Positions 1 to 7,257 of a stretch of DNA of 9,184 nucleotides are shown piece by piece; the stretch's first letter is position 1; every line of letters starts with the position of its first letter. Origin of the DNA: Thiopontia sp964344435. Its GTDB lineage: Bacteria > Pseudomonadota > Gammaproteobacteria > GCF-002020875. Made by a program: the position numbers and the translations under genes. The stretch covers positions 1-9,184 of the forward strand of contig CAYFNH010000095.1 in NCBI GenBank assembly GCA_964344435.1, in the 5' to 3' direction. A model generated the notes under the pieces. That model saw only the letters and a list, made by a program, of their open reading frames with translations, ran no database searches and had not been told where the DNA came from.

Positions 1-2057
1 TAACCAATCCCCGAGTGGCGCAGCAGTGCATCGATCTGTGGCTCGCGCCCGCGGAATTCGATAAACAGCTCCATCGGATCGCGTGAGCCGCCCTGCTCGA
101 GGATGGCGGAGAGGAAGCGCAGGCCGGTATCCTCATCGAAGATGCCGCTCTCCTCAAAGTGGGCAAAGGCATCGGAGGAGAGCACTTCGGCCCATTTGTA
201 GCTGTAATACCCTGCCGCATAGCCCCCGGCAAAGATGTGGGAGAAGCTGTGTGGGAAACGGTTGAAGGAGGGGGGTTCCATCACCGAGACCTGTTCCCTG
301 ACCCGCTGCAGTGCCTGGTAGATCTGTCCACTACCCTCTTCGGGCTGGTACTCCCAGTGGAGCCGGAAGTCGAACAGGGCGAACTCCAGCTGACGCACCA
401 TCGCCATCCCCGCCTGGAAGTTGCGACTTGCCAGCAGCTGCTGGAACATCGCCGGTGGTAGCGGCTCACCACTCTGATAGTGACCGGAGAAGAGCGGCAA
501 GGCCGCCTCCTGCCAACACCAGTTCTCCATAAACTGGCTCGGCAGCTCGACCGCATCCCACGGTACGCCACCAATTCCGGCCACACTGGGGAAGTCGACC
601 TGGGTCAGCAGGTGGTGCAGACCATGGCCAAATTCATGGAACAGGGTCAGCACCTCCTCATGGGTCAACAGTGCCGGATTCTCCCCAATGGGGGGTGTGA
701 AGTTGCAAGTAAGGTAGGCGACCGGGATCTGTACCCCATCGACCCGTTTACGCCGGGTGATGCAGTCATCCATCCAGGCCCCGCCCCGTTTGTGCTGACG
801 TGCATAGAGGTCGGCATAGAACTGCCCTCGCAGTGTGCCTTGACGGTCGGTAACCCGAAAGAAACGAACCTCGTCATGCCACAGGTCGGCCCCCTGCTGC
901 GCTTCGATGGTAATCCCATAGAGACGATAGACCACCTCGAACATCCCCTGCAGTACCCGGTCGATCGGGAACCACGGTTTGAGGGCCTCTTCAGAGAGAT
1001 CATAGCGCTGCTGCTTGAGCTTCTCGGAGTAGTAGGCGACATCCCAGGCCTGCAGCTCGATACCATCCTGCTCGCGTGCAAACTGCCGCAGCTCGTCCAG
1101 CTCCTGCCTGGCCACCTGTAGCGAGCGCTCGGCCAGATCCTCAAGGAACGCAACCACCTGCTGTGGCGATTCGGCCATCTTGGTGCTGAGTGAGTACTCC
1201 GCATAGTTGTCGAAGCCGAGCAGTTGCGCCTTCTCATGGCGCAACTGCAGGATCTCCTCCATCACCGGGGTATTGTCGAGCTGGCGATCGTGCGGCCCCT
1301 GATCCGAGGCACGGGTAACATAGGCGGTATAGAGCTCTTCACGCAGGGCACGGTTGTCTGCATGGGTCATGATGGCGATGTAGGAGGGAAACTCCAGGGT
1401 AAAGAGCCACGCTTCACTGCCTGTCTCCTGACTGCCTCGCTCCTGTGCGGTCTGCCTCGCCATGGCACGGGCCGATTCGGGCAATCCGGCCAGTAGCGAT
1501 TCATCGGTGACGGACTTCTGCCACTGGTTGGTTGCATCCAGCACATTCTCCCCAAATTTTGCATTGAGCTGGGAGAGTCGCTGGCTGATCTCACGGAAAC
1601 GCTGCTGTTGTGCTTCGGGCAGATCGATTCCGGAGAGGCGGAAATCACGCAGTGCATTCTCGACGATCTTTTTCTGCGATGGCTCCAGCATGCGGTAGCT
1701 GCCATCCTCGGCGATTTCACGGAAGGCGGCATGCAGCCCCCGGTGCTGTCCCATTTCGGTCGCGTAATCCGACAACAGTGGCAAGCACTCATTGTAGGCC
1801 TCACGCAGCGCTGGTGTGTCGCACACCGAGTTGAGGTGGCTTACCGGGGACCAGACCCGACCAAGGCGATCCTCCATCTCTTCCAGTGGTTGCACCAACC
1901 GCTCCCAGGTGAAGGGGCCGGGCTGTGCCAGCAAGCGTTCGACGCTGGTTCGGTTCTCTTGCAGCAGTTGGGTGATGGCCGGGCGCACATGCTCCGGTTG
2001 GATGGTTGAGAAGGGGGGCAGCCCCTCCATATTGAGGAGCGGGTTATGCTGGGTCAT
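1..2057 (-). CDS. prlC: Oligopeptidase A, M3 family zinc metallopeptidase (right-edge complete, left edge cut)
   Basis: Cytosolic zinc endopeptidase that degrades short peptides, including cleaved signal peptides. The minus-strand frame is open from ATG at 2057 to the left edge, giving 685 residues against about 680 for E. coli PrlC. The zinc site HEFGH lies at residues 474-478, and the third ligand is Glu504 in VELPSQ. The C-terminal half carries the family stretch HSFSHIFAGGYAAGYYSYKW and, near the end, FRGREPQ. The last readable residues are HSGIG followed by TA and an unknown base, so the stop may fall exactly at the window edge. The start gives MTQHNPLL, a normal N-terminus; the upstream GGAA is a weak ribosome site. 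The gene is divergent from the carbonic anhydrase-like gene, with about 70 bases between them. I read most of the frame and saw no frameshift. Family identity is certain; PrlC rather than a dipeptidyl carboxypeptidase follows from the PWDAVELPSQ segment and the C-terminus. Confidence 0.95.
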   Translation of the reverse strand, partial: MTQHNPLLNMEGLPPFSTIQPEHVRPAITQLLQENRTSVERLLAQPGPFTWERLVQPLEEMEDRLGRVWSPVSHLNSVCDTPALREAYNECLPLLSDYATEMGQHRGLHAAFREIAEDGSYRMLEPSQKKIVENALRDFRLSGIDLPEAQQQRFREISQRLSQLNAKFGENVLDATNQWQKSVTDESLLAGLPESARAMARQTAQERGSQETGSEAWLFTLEFPSYIAIMTHADNRALREELYTAYVTRASDQGPHDRQLDNTPVMEEILQLRHEKAQLLGFDNYAEYSLSTKMAESPQQVVAFLEDLAERSLQVARQELDELRQFAREQDGIELQAWDVAYYSEKLKQQRYDLSEEALKPWFPIDRVLQGMFEVVYRLYGITIEAQQGADLWHDEVRFFRVTDRQGTLRGQFYADLYARQHKRGGAWMDDCITRRKRVDGVQIPVAYLTCNFTPPIGENPALLTHEEVLTLFHEFGHGLHHLLTQVDFPSVAGIGGVPWDAVELPSQFMENWCWQEAALPLFSGHYQSGEPLPPAMFQQLLASRNFQAGMAMVRQLEFALFDFRLHWEYQPEEGSGQIYQALQRVREQVSVMEPPSFNRFPHSFSHIFAGGYAAGYYSYKWAEVLSSDAFAHFEESGIFDEDTGLRFLSAILEQGGSRDPMELFIEFRGREPQIDALLRHSGIG

Positions 2058-2088
2058 TGAGGTTCCATGGTCTGCTGCGAATTCCGCT

Positions 2089-2117
2089 AAACTATCAGTT
2101 CGTTTTCTCACACGCAA
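2089..2117 (-). promoter_or_regulatory. Candidate promoter for prlC
   Basis: On the minus strand TTGCGT (2117-2112) and TAGTTT (2094-2089) are separated by 17 bases, and the -10 is preceded by TGA, giving an extended -10. Each hexamer matches the sigma70 consensus at only three positions, so this is a weak call. No comparable box pair is obvious for the plus-strand gene in the same short gap; TAAACT at 2088-2093 lacks a -35. Confidence 0.3.
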
Positions 2118-2129
2118 TGGAGAATGGTG

Positions 2130-2660
2130 ATGAACAACATCCGTCCCTACCGGGAGTGGACTCCACAGTTTGACTCCACGGTATTGATTGACCCCTCTGC
2201 ACAGGTGATCGGCCGGGTTAGCATCGGCAGTGACAGCTCGATCTGGCCGCTGGTGGCGGTTCGCGGGGATGTCAATTTCATTGAAATCGGTGCTCGCAGC
2301 AATATTCAGGACAATTGTGTACTGCATGTTGCCCGCCCCACCGAAACCAACCCAGAGGGATTTGCGCTGTTGATCGGGGATGAGGTGACGGTTGGCCATG
2401 GGGCCATTCTGCACGCCTGTACCATTGCGAATCGCTGTCTGGTGGGGATGGGGGCGACCATAATGGACGGAGCCAGCGTGGGAGAGGAGTCGATTGTGGC
2501 TGCCGGCAGTCTGGTGCCCCCCGGCAAGCAGCTGGCTGGCGGTTATCTCTACCGTGGCTCACCGGCAACCCGGGTACGCCCATTGGAGCAGGCCGAGAAG
2601 GTGTGGCTGAAGGAGTCGGCAGCACACTATGTGCGATTGAAAAATGAGTATCTGATGTAG
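2130..2660 (+). CDS. Gamma-class carbonic anhydrase family protein (YrdA-like, left-handed beta-helix)
   Basis: Soluble trimeric hexapeptide-repeat protein of the gamma-carbonic anhydrase family. Residue numbers are from ATG 2130 (176 residues). The three expected zinc ligands are present: His66 in VLHV, His90 in VGHG and His95 in ILHA, with the five-residue spacing of the archaeal enzyme Cam. Arg45, Asp47 and Gln60 match its conserved structural and active-site residues. The acidic loops that carry the proton-shuttle glutamates in Cam are short or absent, as in YrdA/CamH-type proteins, so activity on CO2 is not assured. An in-frame ATG at 2124 is possible, but GGAG at 2119-2122 is one base from it and seven from ATG 2130, so the later start is preferred. 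It is divergent from prlC and convergent with nadE. Members also include acetyltransferase-like proteins, but the histidine set favours the carbonic anhydrase group. Confidence 0.88.
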   Translation: MNNIRPYREWTPQFDSTVLIDPSAQVIGRVSIGSDSSIWPLVAVRGDVNFIEIGARSNIQDNCVLHVARPTETNPEGFALLIGDEVTVGHGAILHACTIANRCLVGMGATIMDGASVGEESIVAAGSLVPPGKQLAGGYLYRGSPATRVRPLEQAEKVWLKESAAHYVRLKNEYLM

Positions 2661-2680
2661 CAACTGAACGATATGTTCAT

Positions 2681-2728
2681 CACTCTACCCCCATCCCAGC
2701 CTTCCCCCTGCAAGGGGGAAGGAGATAG
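2681..2728. repeat. C-rich/G-rich palindromic dispersed-type repeat, possible bidirectional terminator
   Basis: A perfect 9-bp inverted repeat, CCTTCCCCC at 2700-2708 and GGGGGAAGG at 2714-2722, has a loop of TGCAA and is preceded by CTACCCCCATCCCAG. This composition is typical of dispersed palindromes found in many proteobacterial genomes; read on the minus strand it encodes SPSPLQGEGWDGG, a well-known hallmark of spurious reading frames over such repeats. It fills most of the 78-base gap between the convergent carbonic anhydrase-like and nadE stops. It may end transcription from both sides, although no U-run follows. Copy number cannot be judged from one window. Confidence 0.65.
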
Positions 2729-2738
2729 AAGCTTTATA

Positions 2739-4355
2739 TCAACGTGAGCGGAAACCGGAGGTGATGGGGTAACGCCGATCCCGCCCGAAGGCGCGGGTGG
2801 TGATTCTTGCCCCCGGCGGGGCCTGGCGGCGCTTGTACTCATTGTTGTCCACCAGCCGTGCCACACGCTCAACCACGGCCGCCTCAAACCCGGCTGCGAT
2901 GATCTCTTCGATACATTGATCCTGCTCGATATAGCGCTCCAGAATGGGATCCAGCACCTCATAGGGTGGCAGCGAGTCGGAATCCTTCTGCTCTGGTGCC
3001 AGCTCTGCCGAGGGCGGACGATCAATCACCCGCTGCGGAATCACCTCGGCCTCGCCCTCTGCTTTTGCCTGCCGGTTGCGCCACTCACTCAGGCGGTAGA
3101 CCAGCAGTTTGGAGAGGTCCTTGAGTGGTGCAAAGCCACCGGCCATATCTCCATATAGTGTGGCATAGCCAACCGACATCTCACTCTTGTTGCCGGTGGT
3201 CAGTAACATGCGGTTGTGTTTGTTGGCAAGCGCCATCAGGATCACCCCTCGACAACGGGCCTGGATATTCTCTTCGGTGGTATCCACCGCGCTGCCAACA
3301 AACGCCTCGGCCAGCATCTCGAGGAAGGCATCAAAGCTCTGCTTGATCGGGATTACCCGAAACTCGACCCCCAACCGCTCTGCCTCGGCTCTGGCATCCT
3401 CAACACTGATCTCGGCGGTGTAACAGGAGGGCATGGCGATGGCCTCAACCTGCTCGGCCCCGAGCGCATCCACCGCAATCGCCAGCGTCAATGCCGAGTC
3501 GATCCCACCCGAGAGCCCCAGTACAACACCGGGAAAACCATTCTTGCGCACATAGTCGCGGGTGGCGAGCACCAACGCATGGTAGATCTCCGCCTCCGGC
3601 TCCTGTTCAATCGGCACAGAGTGGCCGGGCTGCTCTGTATCGTACAGGTAGAGCCCTTCACAAAAGGTCTCGCCACACAGCGCTTGTTGACCATCCCGGT
3701 CGATCACAAACGAGCCCCCATCAAAAATGAGTTCATCCTGCCCACCGACCTGGTTGACATAGACGATCGGCACGCCATGCTTGACCACCTGCTGGCGAAT
3801 CATCATCTCACGCTCACCACGCTTGCCGGCATGGTAGGGGGAGGCATTGAGGTTGAGAATCAAACTGGCACCGGCATCCACCGCCTGCTGAACCACCTGC
3901 GGGTGCCAGAGATCTTCGCAGATGGTCAGTGCAAGCTGCTCCTGACCGAGATCGAACAGTGCGGCACTCTGTCCCGGAGTAAAGTAACGCTTCTCATCAA
4001 ACACCCCGTAGTTGGGCAGCTCCTGTTTGTAGTAGCGTTGCACCACACGCCCATCGCGCAATACCGAGGCTGCGTTGTAGAGCAACCCTCCCGCCCCGAT
4101 TGCCGGATGGCCCACCACCCAGACCAGCTCCGAGCTCTGCTCTGCCAGCTGCTGCAGCGCAGACTCACACCGGGCAAGAAAACCGGGGCGTAGCAACAGA
4201 TCTTCCGGCGGGTAGCCGGTTAGAGAGAGTTCCGGAAACAGAACCAGATCGGCCTGTTGCGCCTCGGCCTGCCGAGCGAAGGCTGACATCTTCTCAACAT
4301 TCTCTTGCAACGCCCCGACGTGGGGGTTGATCTGGGCCAGGGCGATCCTACTCAT
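2739..4355 (-). CDS. nadE: Glutamine-dependent NAD+ synthase
   Basis: Cytosolic enzyme for the last step of NAD+ synthesis: it amidates nicotinic acid adenine dinucleotide using ATP and ammonia released from glutamine. The protein is 538 residues, normal for the two-domain form. The N-terminal nitrilase-type glutaminase domain (about 1-245) has the catalytic triad Glu42 (FPELSLTGY), Lys110 (YYKQELPN) and Cys146 (LTICEDLWHP). The C-terminal synthase domain has the ATP-binding loop SGGIDS at 282-287 and ends with the usual YKRRQAPPGARIT and RRYPI segments. ATG 4355 (MSRIALAQ) is chosen over an in-frame ATG at 4415 because MSRIALAQINPHVG is the family N-terminus and the extra 20 residues look like leader DNA; GTAGAG just upstream is a weak ribosome site. 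The gene is alone on its strand, divergent from the small gene at 4609. Confidence 0.97.
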   Translation of the reverse strand: MSRIALAQINPHVGALQENVEKMSAFARQAEAQQADLVLFPELSLTGYPPEDLLLRPGFLARCESALQQLAEQSSELVWVVGHPAIGAGGLLYNAASVLRDGRVVQRYYKQELPNYGVFDEKRYFTPGQSAALFDLGQEQLALTICEDLWHPQVVQQAVDAGASLILNLNASPYHAGKRGEREMMIRQQVVKHGVPIVYVNQVGGQDELIFDGGSFVIDRDGQQALCGETFCEGLYLYDTEQPGHSVPIEQEPEAEIYHALVLATRDYVRKNGFPGVVLGLSGGIDSALTLAIAVDALGAEQVEAIAMPSCYTAEISVEDARAEAERLGVEFRVIPIKQSFDAFLEMLAEAFVGSAVDTTEENIQARCRGVILMALANKHNRMLLTTGNKSEMSVGYATLYGDMAGGFAPLKDLSKLLVYRLSEWRNRQAKAEGEAEVIPQRVIDRPPSAELAPEQKDSDSLPPYEVLDPILERYIEQDQCIEEIIAAGFEAAVVERVARLVDNNEYKRRQAPPGARITTRAFGRDRRYPITSGFRSR

Positions 4356-4386
4356 CTTCTCTACGCTAATGGTGATAAAGCGAGGG

Positions 4387-4392
4387 ATTTTA
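4387..4392 (-). promoter_or_regulatory. nadE: Candidate -10 element for nadE
   Basis: TAAAAT on the minus strand (4392-4387) matches TATAAT at five of six positions and lies about 32 bases before the nadE ATG. No good -35 hexamer is seen at 16-18 bases upstream (the best is TGTTGA at 16), so this is tentative. Confidence 0.25.
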
Positions 4393-4467
4393 CCCCAGTG
4401 TGAACGCTTCAACACTCTATCAGCAAAAACTGTAATAAGTCATAATTTGTAACATAAATATCTCTAA

Positions 4468-4495
4468 TTGACAGTTTTTGATAATTTGATATGTT
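4468..4495 (+). promoter_or_regulatory. Sigma70-type promoter for the small gene at 4609
   Basis: A perfect -35 hexamer TTGACA (4468-4473), a 16-base AT-rich spacer and TATGTT (4490-4495, four of six consensus) form a credible sigma70 promoter reading right. The surrounding 4430-4500 is clearly more AT-rich than its neighbours. Transcription would start near 4502 and give a leader of about 105 bases before ATG 4609. Confidence 0.5.
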
Positions 4496-4510
4496 CTTCT
4501 CTATCCAGCT

Positions 4511-4522
4511 ACTCGATCGAGT
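4511..4522. promoter_or_regulatory. 12-bp perfect palindrome, possible operator
   Basis: ACTCGATCGAGT is a perfect palindrome placed about 10 bases after the predicted start point of the rightward promoter. This position is common for repressor operators, and the strength of the promoter would make repression meaningful. No regulator is identified, and a 12-bp palindrome can occur by chance. Confidence 0.3.
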
Positions 4523-4608
4523 GAGTTGTGATTCATGATCCAGTCTGTAGTTCGCTGTTGTTGACAACCCGATTGCATGGCTGGAGAGACACTGAAGGAG
4601 GGGAACCT

Positions 4609-4869
4609 ATGAGCAAGATTGATATTGCCAGCTTTATGCAGCTGGGGGATGTGGTATCCAGACATGGCCTCAAGGCCAAGGTATTGCCACAAGAGGAGCA
4701 GGTGGAGATCTACGATGAGTACGGAAACAGTGTTCGCAAGCGCTTTTCCGAACTGCTTTATGGCGAGGAGGGGTGTGTCATCTGCATCCGCAATATTGCG
4801 GAGCGTTTCGAAAAGCTGAAGTTCTCCAGTATGCGCGGTGCCAGGGCGATGGATGCCTCACTGGCATAA
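4609..4869 (+). CDS. Hypothetical small protein, 86 residues, with a CxxC pair
   Basis: I do not recognise this protein. It is 86 residues, hydrophilic and charged, with no signal peptide or membrane segment. A single CVIC pair lies at residues 56-59, after a mixed beta-looking stretch (VLPQEEQVEIYDEYGNSVRK, about 26-44). A basic, probably helical tail follows (about 62-81). The start is well fixed: AAGGAGG at 4595-4601 lies seven bases before ATG 4609, the best ribosome site in the window. The longer in-frame start at 4528 has no such site. It has its own promoter candidate and a strong terminator, so it is probably a monocistronic, well-translated gene. It is divergent from nadE and convergent with hypD. 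One CxxC alone does not make a zinc finger; a redox or dimeric metal site is possible but unproven. Confidence 0.75.
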   Translation: MSKIDIASFMQLGDVVSRHGLKAKVLPQEEQVEIYDEYGNSVRKRFSELLYGEEGCVICIRNIAERFEKLKFSSMRGARAMDASLA

Positions 4870-4891
4870 CCCATCCCACTACTCACCACTC

Positions 4892-4923
4892 AAAACGGCC
4901 TCCCGGAAACGGGGGGCCGTTTT
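4892..4923 (+). terminator. Strong intrinsic terminator with GAAA tetraloop
   Basis: The stem AAAACGGCC-TCCCG (4892-4905) pairs over 14 positions with the segment ending at 4923, with one T-G wobble, around a GAAA loop at 4906-4909. It lies 22 bases after the stop of the small gene and ends in TTTT. The opposite strand also ends in TTTT, so it can serve the convergent hydrogenase operon as well. Confidence 0.88.
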
Positions 4924-4949
4924 CGTACGTGCATGGTTTCAAAAGTAAT

Positions 4950-5041
4950 GGCAGCTCCTGTCTGCGACACGCTCAGGCACATCCCTGTGTCGCTCTACTG
5001 TGGGCCTCCGTGCCCACAGACGGCCGCAGATCAGGAGTGCC
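4950..5041. repeat. Nested cloverleaf-like palindromic element
   Basis: Outer arms GGCAGCTCCTGTCTGCG (4950-4966) and CGCAGATCAGGAGTGCC (5025-5041) pair at 16 positions with one bulged base on each side. Between them are two more inverted repeats: GCGACAC (4964-4970) with GTGTCGC (4987-4993), and TGTGGGC (4999-5005) with GCCCACA (5012-5018, loop of six). The first shares three bases with the outer arm, so the two would compete or stack. The right end stops one base short of the hypD stop codon. No coding or tRNA identity is seen. Structure and position suggest a mobile palindromic repeat (REP- or MITE-like) or a 3' stabilising structure for the hyp mRNA. Confidence 0.6.
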
Positions 5042-5042
5042 A

Positions 5043-6179
5043 TCACTTTGTATGTGCTCCATCCCGAAATCTTCCATAGCTCCAGTAGGCAGCACAGGCC
5101 CCTTCGGAGGAGACCATGCAGGAGCCCATTGGATTCTCCGGGGTGCAGACGGTACCAAACAGTTTGCAGTCAGTCGGTCGTTTGACCCCTCGCAGAATAC
5201 GCGGACACTCACACCCCTTGATATCACTCGCCTCACTCGGTGGAATCTGAAAGCGGTGCTCGGTATCAAAGTCTGCATACGACCTCTTGATCTGTAGTGC
5301 GCTGTAGGGAACCATACCAAGTCCACGCCACTCAAACTCCCGACGCAGCTCCATCACCTCGGCCACCAGTGCCTGCGCCTTGAGGTTACCCTCACGCGTC
5401 ACCACCCGGGTGTACTCATTCTCTACTTCGTGTCTGCCCTCATTGAGCTGACGAATCAGCATCAGTGCAGACTGCATCACATCGAGTGGCTCAAACCCGG
5501 CAATCACCACCGGACGCTGAAACTCCTCGGCAAAGTATTCGTAGGGGCGGCTGCCGATGATGGCACTGACATGGGAGGGGCCGAGAAAACCATCAATCTG
5601 CACGGCACCCATCTCCCGCACCTCCGGAGACTGGAGAATATTCTGGATCGCTGCCGGGGTCAGCACATGGTTACAGAAGACAGTGAAGTTCTCCAACCCT
5701 TCCGCCTGCGCCTGTTTCAGTGCCACTGCAGTCGGTGGCGTGGTGGTCTCGAAACCGATAGCAAAGAAGACCACCTGCCGATGCGGATTCTCACGAGCGA
5801 TACGGAGGGCATCCTGGGTGGAGTAGACCATACGTACATCTCCGCCTTTGGCCTTCACCTTCATCAGGCTGTTGCGTCCACTGGCCGGCACCCGCAGCAG
5901 ATCCCCATAGGTACAGAGGGTCACATCATACTGCTCCAGCAGGTAGATGGCACTGTCGATACGGGCAATCGGGAGTACACAGACCGGGCACCCCGGTCCA
6001 TGGATAAAGCGTACATTTTCCGGCATCAGGTCATGTACACCATAGCGGAAGATGGCATGGGTATGTCCACCGCAGAACTCCATCAACCGATAGCTGCGCT
6101 GCGGGTCGACTGTCTGTTGAATCGTATCCGCAAGCTGACGGGCAAGGGCCTGGTCACGAAACGGTTCGATATACTCCAT
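5043..6179 (-). CDS. hypD: [NiFe] hydrogenase maturation protein HypD
   Basis: Cytosolic iron-sulfur protein that, with HypC, forms the scaffold on which the Fe(CN)2CO group of [NiFe] hydrogenases is assembled. The length of 378 residues is normal. Conserved sites are all present: Cys36 in CGGHTH, Cys64 and Cys67 in GPGCPVCVLP, and the C-terminal cysteine set 323, 325, 338, 345, 354 and 362, which includes the [4Fe-4S] ligands. The start at 6179 (MEYIEPFRD) is two bases after the hypC stop; GGAG about a dozen bases upstream inside hypC may serve as ribosome site. It is the last gene of the operon: hypE, which usually follows, is absent, and a palindromic element begins right after the stop. 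Confidence 0.97.
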   Translation of the reverse strand: MEYIEPFRDQALARQLADTIQQTVDPQRSYRLMEFCGGHTHAIFRYGVHDLMPENVRFIHGPGCPVCVLPIARIDSAIYLLEQYDVTLCTYGDLLRVPASGRNSLMKVKAKGGDVRMVYSTQDALRIARENPHRQVVFFAIGFETTTPPTAVALKQAQAEGLENFTVFCNHVLTPAAIQNILQSPEVREMGAVQIDGFLGPSHVSAIIGSRPYEYFAEEFQRPVVIAGFEPLDVMQSALMLIRQLNEGRHEVENEYTRVVTREGNLKAQALVAEVMELRREFEWRGLGMVPYSALQIKRSYADFDTEHRFQIPPSEASDIKGCECPRILRGVKRPTDCKLFGTVCTPENPMGSCMVSSEGACAAYWSYGRFRDGAHTK

Positions 6180-6181
6180 GG

Positions 6182-6412
6182 TTACTGCTCTGCTCCAGCA
6201 GCGGCCTCGGCGAACAGCTGCAGGGTCTTTTCCGCCTCTTCGGTACTCACCTTGTTGATGGCATAGCCCACATGGAGCAGCAGGTACTCTCCAACCTCGA
6301 CCTCTTCAATCAGTGCCAGTGAGGCCTCACGCTGAACCCCGCCCACCTCGACCATTGCGGTGTCAGCCTCCCGATCTATCGATACCACCCGTGCTGGCAG
6401 CGCAAGGCACAT
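6182..6412 (-). CDS. hypC: [NiFe] hydrogenase maturation chaperone HypC/HupF family
   Basis: Small chaperone that binds HypD during iron-ligand assembly and then escorts the iron to the hydrogenase large-subunit precursor. The protein has 76 residues, typical of the family. It starts with the diagnostic MCLALPARV, in which Cys2 is the functional residue after methionine removal, and has the family LLLHVGYAI with His47. A longer frame to 6469 exists but would bury Cys2, so ATG 6412 is the start. The gap to the hypB stop is five bases and no clear ribosome site is seen, so translation is probably coupled to hypB. A paralogue, HybG or HupF, cannot be excluded from sequence alone, but the hypB-hypD context supports hypC. 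Confidence 0.96.
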   Translation of the reverse strand: MCLALPARVVSIDREADTAMVEVGGVQREASLALIEEVEVGEYLLLHVGYAINKVSTEEAEKTLQLFAEAAAGAEQ

Positions 6413-6417
6413 GGTGT

Positions 6418-7257
6418 TCAGGTACCAATCTGTGAAAGTTGACGGGTCGCCTCGATCCAGCGATACCACTGCTCCATCCCCTCACCAGTGGTCGCCGACA
6501 GCTGAATCACCTTGATGTTGGGGTTGACCCGCTGCGCATACTGTATGCACTGTTCCACATCGAACTGTAGATAGGGGAGCAGATCGATCTTGTTGAGCAG
6601 AATCAGGTCTGCAGCATGAAACATGTCGGGATATTTAATCGGTTTGTCTTCCCCCTCGGTAACCGAGAGAATCGCTACTTTGTGGGCCTCGCCCAGATCA
6701 AACGCAGCGGGGCAGACCAGATTGCCCACATTTTCGATAAAGAGAATACTACCCTGCTCCGGCTTCAGATTGTCGAGCGCATGGCCGATCATGTGGCCAT
6801 CCAGATGACACCCCTTTCCGGTATTGATCTGCAGTGCGTTAACGCCAGTTGCACGAATACGCTCGGCATCGTTGGCGGTCTGTTGATCCCCTTCAATCAC
6901 GGCCAGCGGGTATTGATCTTCAAGACCCTCAATGGTTCGGGTCAGCAAGCTGGTTTTGCCCGAGCCCGGGCTGGAGACCAAATTCAGGGCTAGGATACCG
7001 TGCTCGGCAAACCAGCGACGATTTGCCCGGGCATACTCATCATTCTTGCTGAGAATATCCTGCTCGATCTGCACCATGCGTGACTGGCTGAGACCGGGAG
7101 CATGAGCATGTGCCGCCCCCTGGCTATAGTCGTGTTGATGGTGATGATGGTGCTCACCCTCATGGGTATGGCTGTGCATCGGATCAGCCTGATCGTGTTG
7201 ATGCTCCGACCCCTCAATCGTGGTTTCACCCTCCCCACATCCGCATACTGTACACAT
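6418..7257 (-). CDS. hypB: Hydrogenase nickel incorporation GTPase HypB, with His-rich nickel-binding region
   Basis: SIMIBI-class GTPase that works with HypA to insert nickel into the hydrogenase large subunit. Of 279 residues, the N-terminus has the high-affinity nickel motif CTVCGCG (Cys2, Cys5, Cys7). Residues 19-52 are a low-complexity tract with 13 histidines, including five in a row at 36-40. The GTPase domain has the P-loop GSGKTS (98-103), the metal-site pair Cys150-His151 in GKGCHLDGH, ENVGN at 175-179 with Cys182, and NKID at 222-225. The start at 7257 directly follows the hypA stop (TAA then ATG), a coupled arrangement. Having both the cysteine motif and a histidine tract suggests combined nickel delivery and storage, as in HypB of rhizobia; this is inference from family knowledge. 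Confidence 0.97.
   Translation of the reverse strand: MCTVCGCGEGETTIEGSEHQHDQADPMHSHTHEGEHHHHHQHDYSQGAAHAHAPGLSQSRMVQIEQDILSKNDEYARANRRWFAEHGILALNLVSSPGSGKTSLLTRTIEGLEDQYPLAVIEGDQQTANDAERIRATGVNALQINTGKGCHLDGHMIGHALDNLKPEQGSILFIENVGNLVCPAAFDLGEAHKVAILSVTEGEDKPIKYPDMFHAADLILLNKIDLLPYLQFDVEQCIQYAQRVNPNIKVIQLSATTGEGMEQWYRWIEATRQLSQIGT

Noticed and set aside
2627..3025. A minus-strand 132-residue reading frame overlapping the end of nadE
   Set aside because: It runs out of frame through nadE and into the C-rich palindrome, giving the SPSPLQGEGWDGG tail typical of spurious frames over repeats.
3216..4193. A 325-residue plus-strand frame antisense to nadE
   Set aside because: It lies wholly inside nadE, whose minus-strand frame has complete catalytic motifs, and its translation resembles no protein.
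4561..4589. A second TTGACA at 4561-4566 as a promoter for the small gene
   Set aside because: There is no -10-like hexamer at 16-18 bases downstream; GAGAGA occupies that position, and the start would lie within the ribosome site.
4950..5041. A tRNA gene, because of the cloverleaf-like folding
   Set aside because: There is no TTCGA-type T-loop, no recognisable anticodon arm geometry and the arm lengths do not fit a tRNA; an integron attC site was also considered but the conserved end boxes are missing.
4773..5297. A 174-residue plus-strand frame crossing the terminator and nested palindrome
   Set aside because: It overlaps the small gene, a clear terminator and hypD, and has no ribosome site or recognisable sequence.
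5430..6266. A 278-residue plus-strand frame antisense to hypD and hypC
   Set aside because: The minus-strand genes carry all conserved HypC and HypD residues, so this is a shadow frame.
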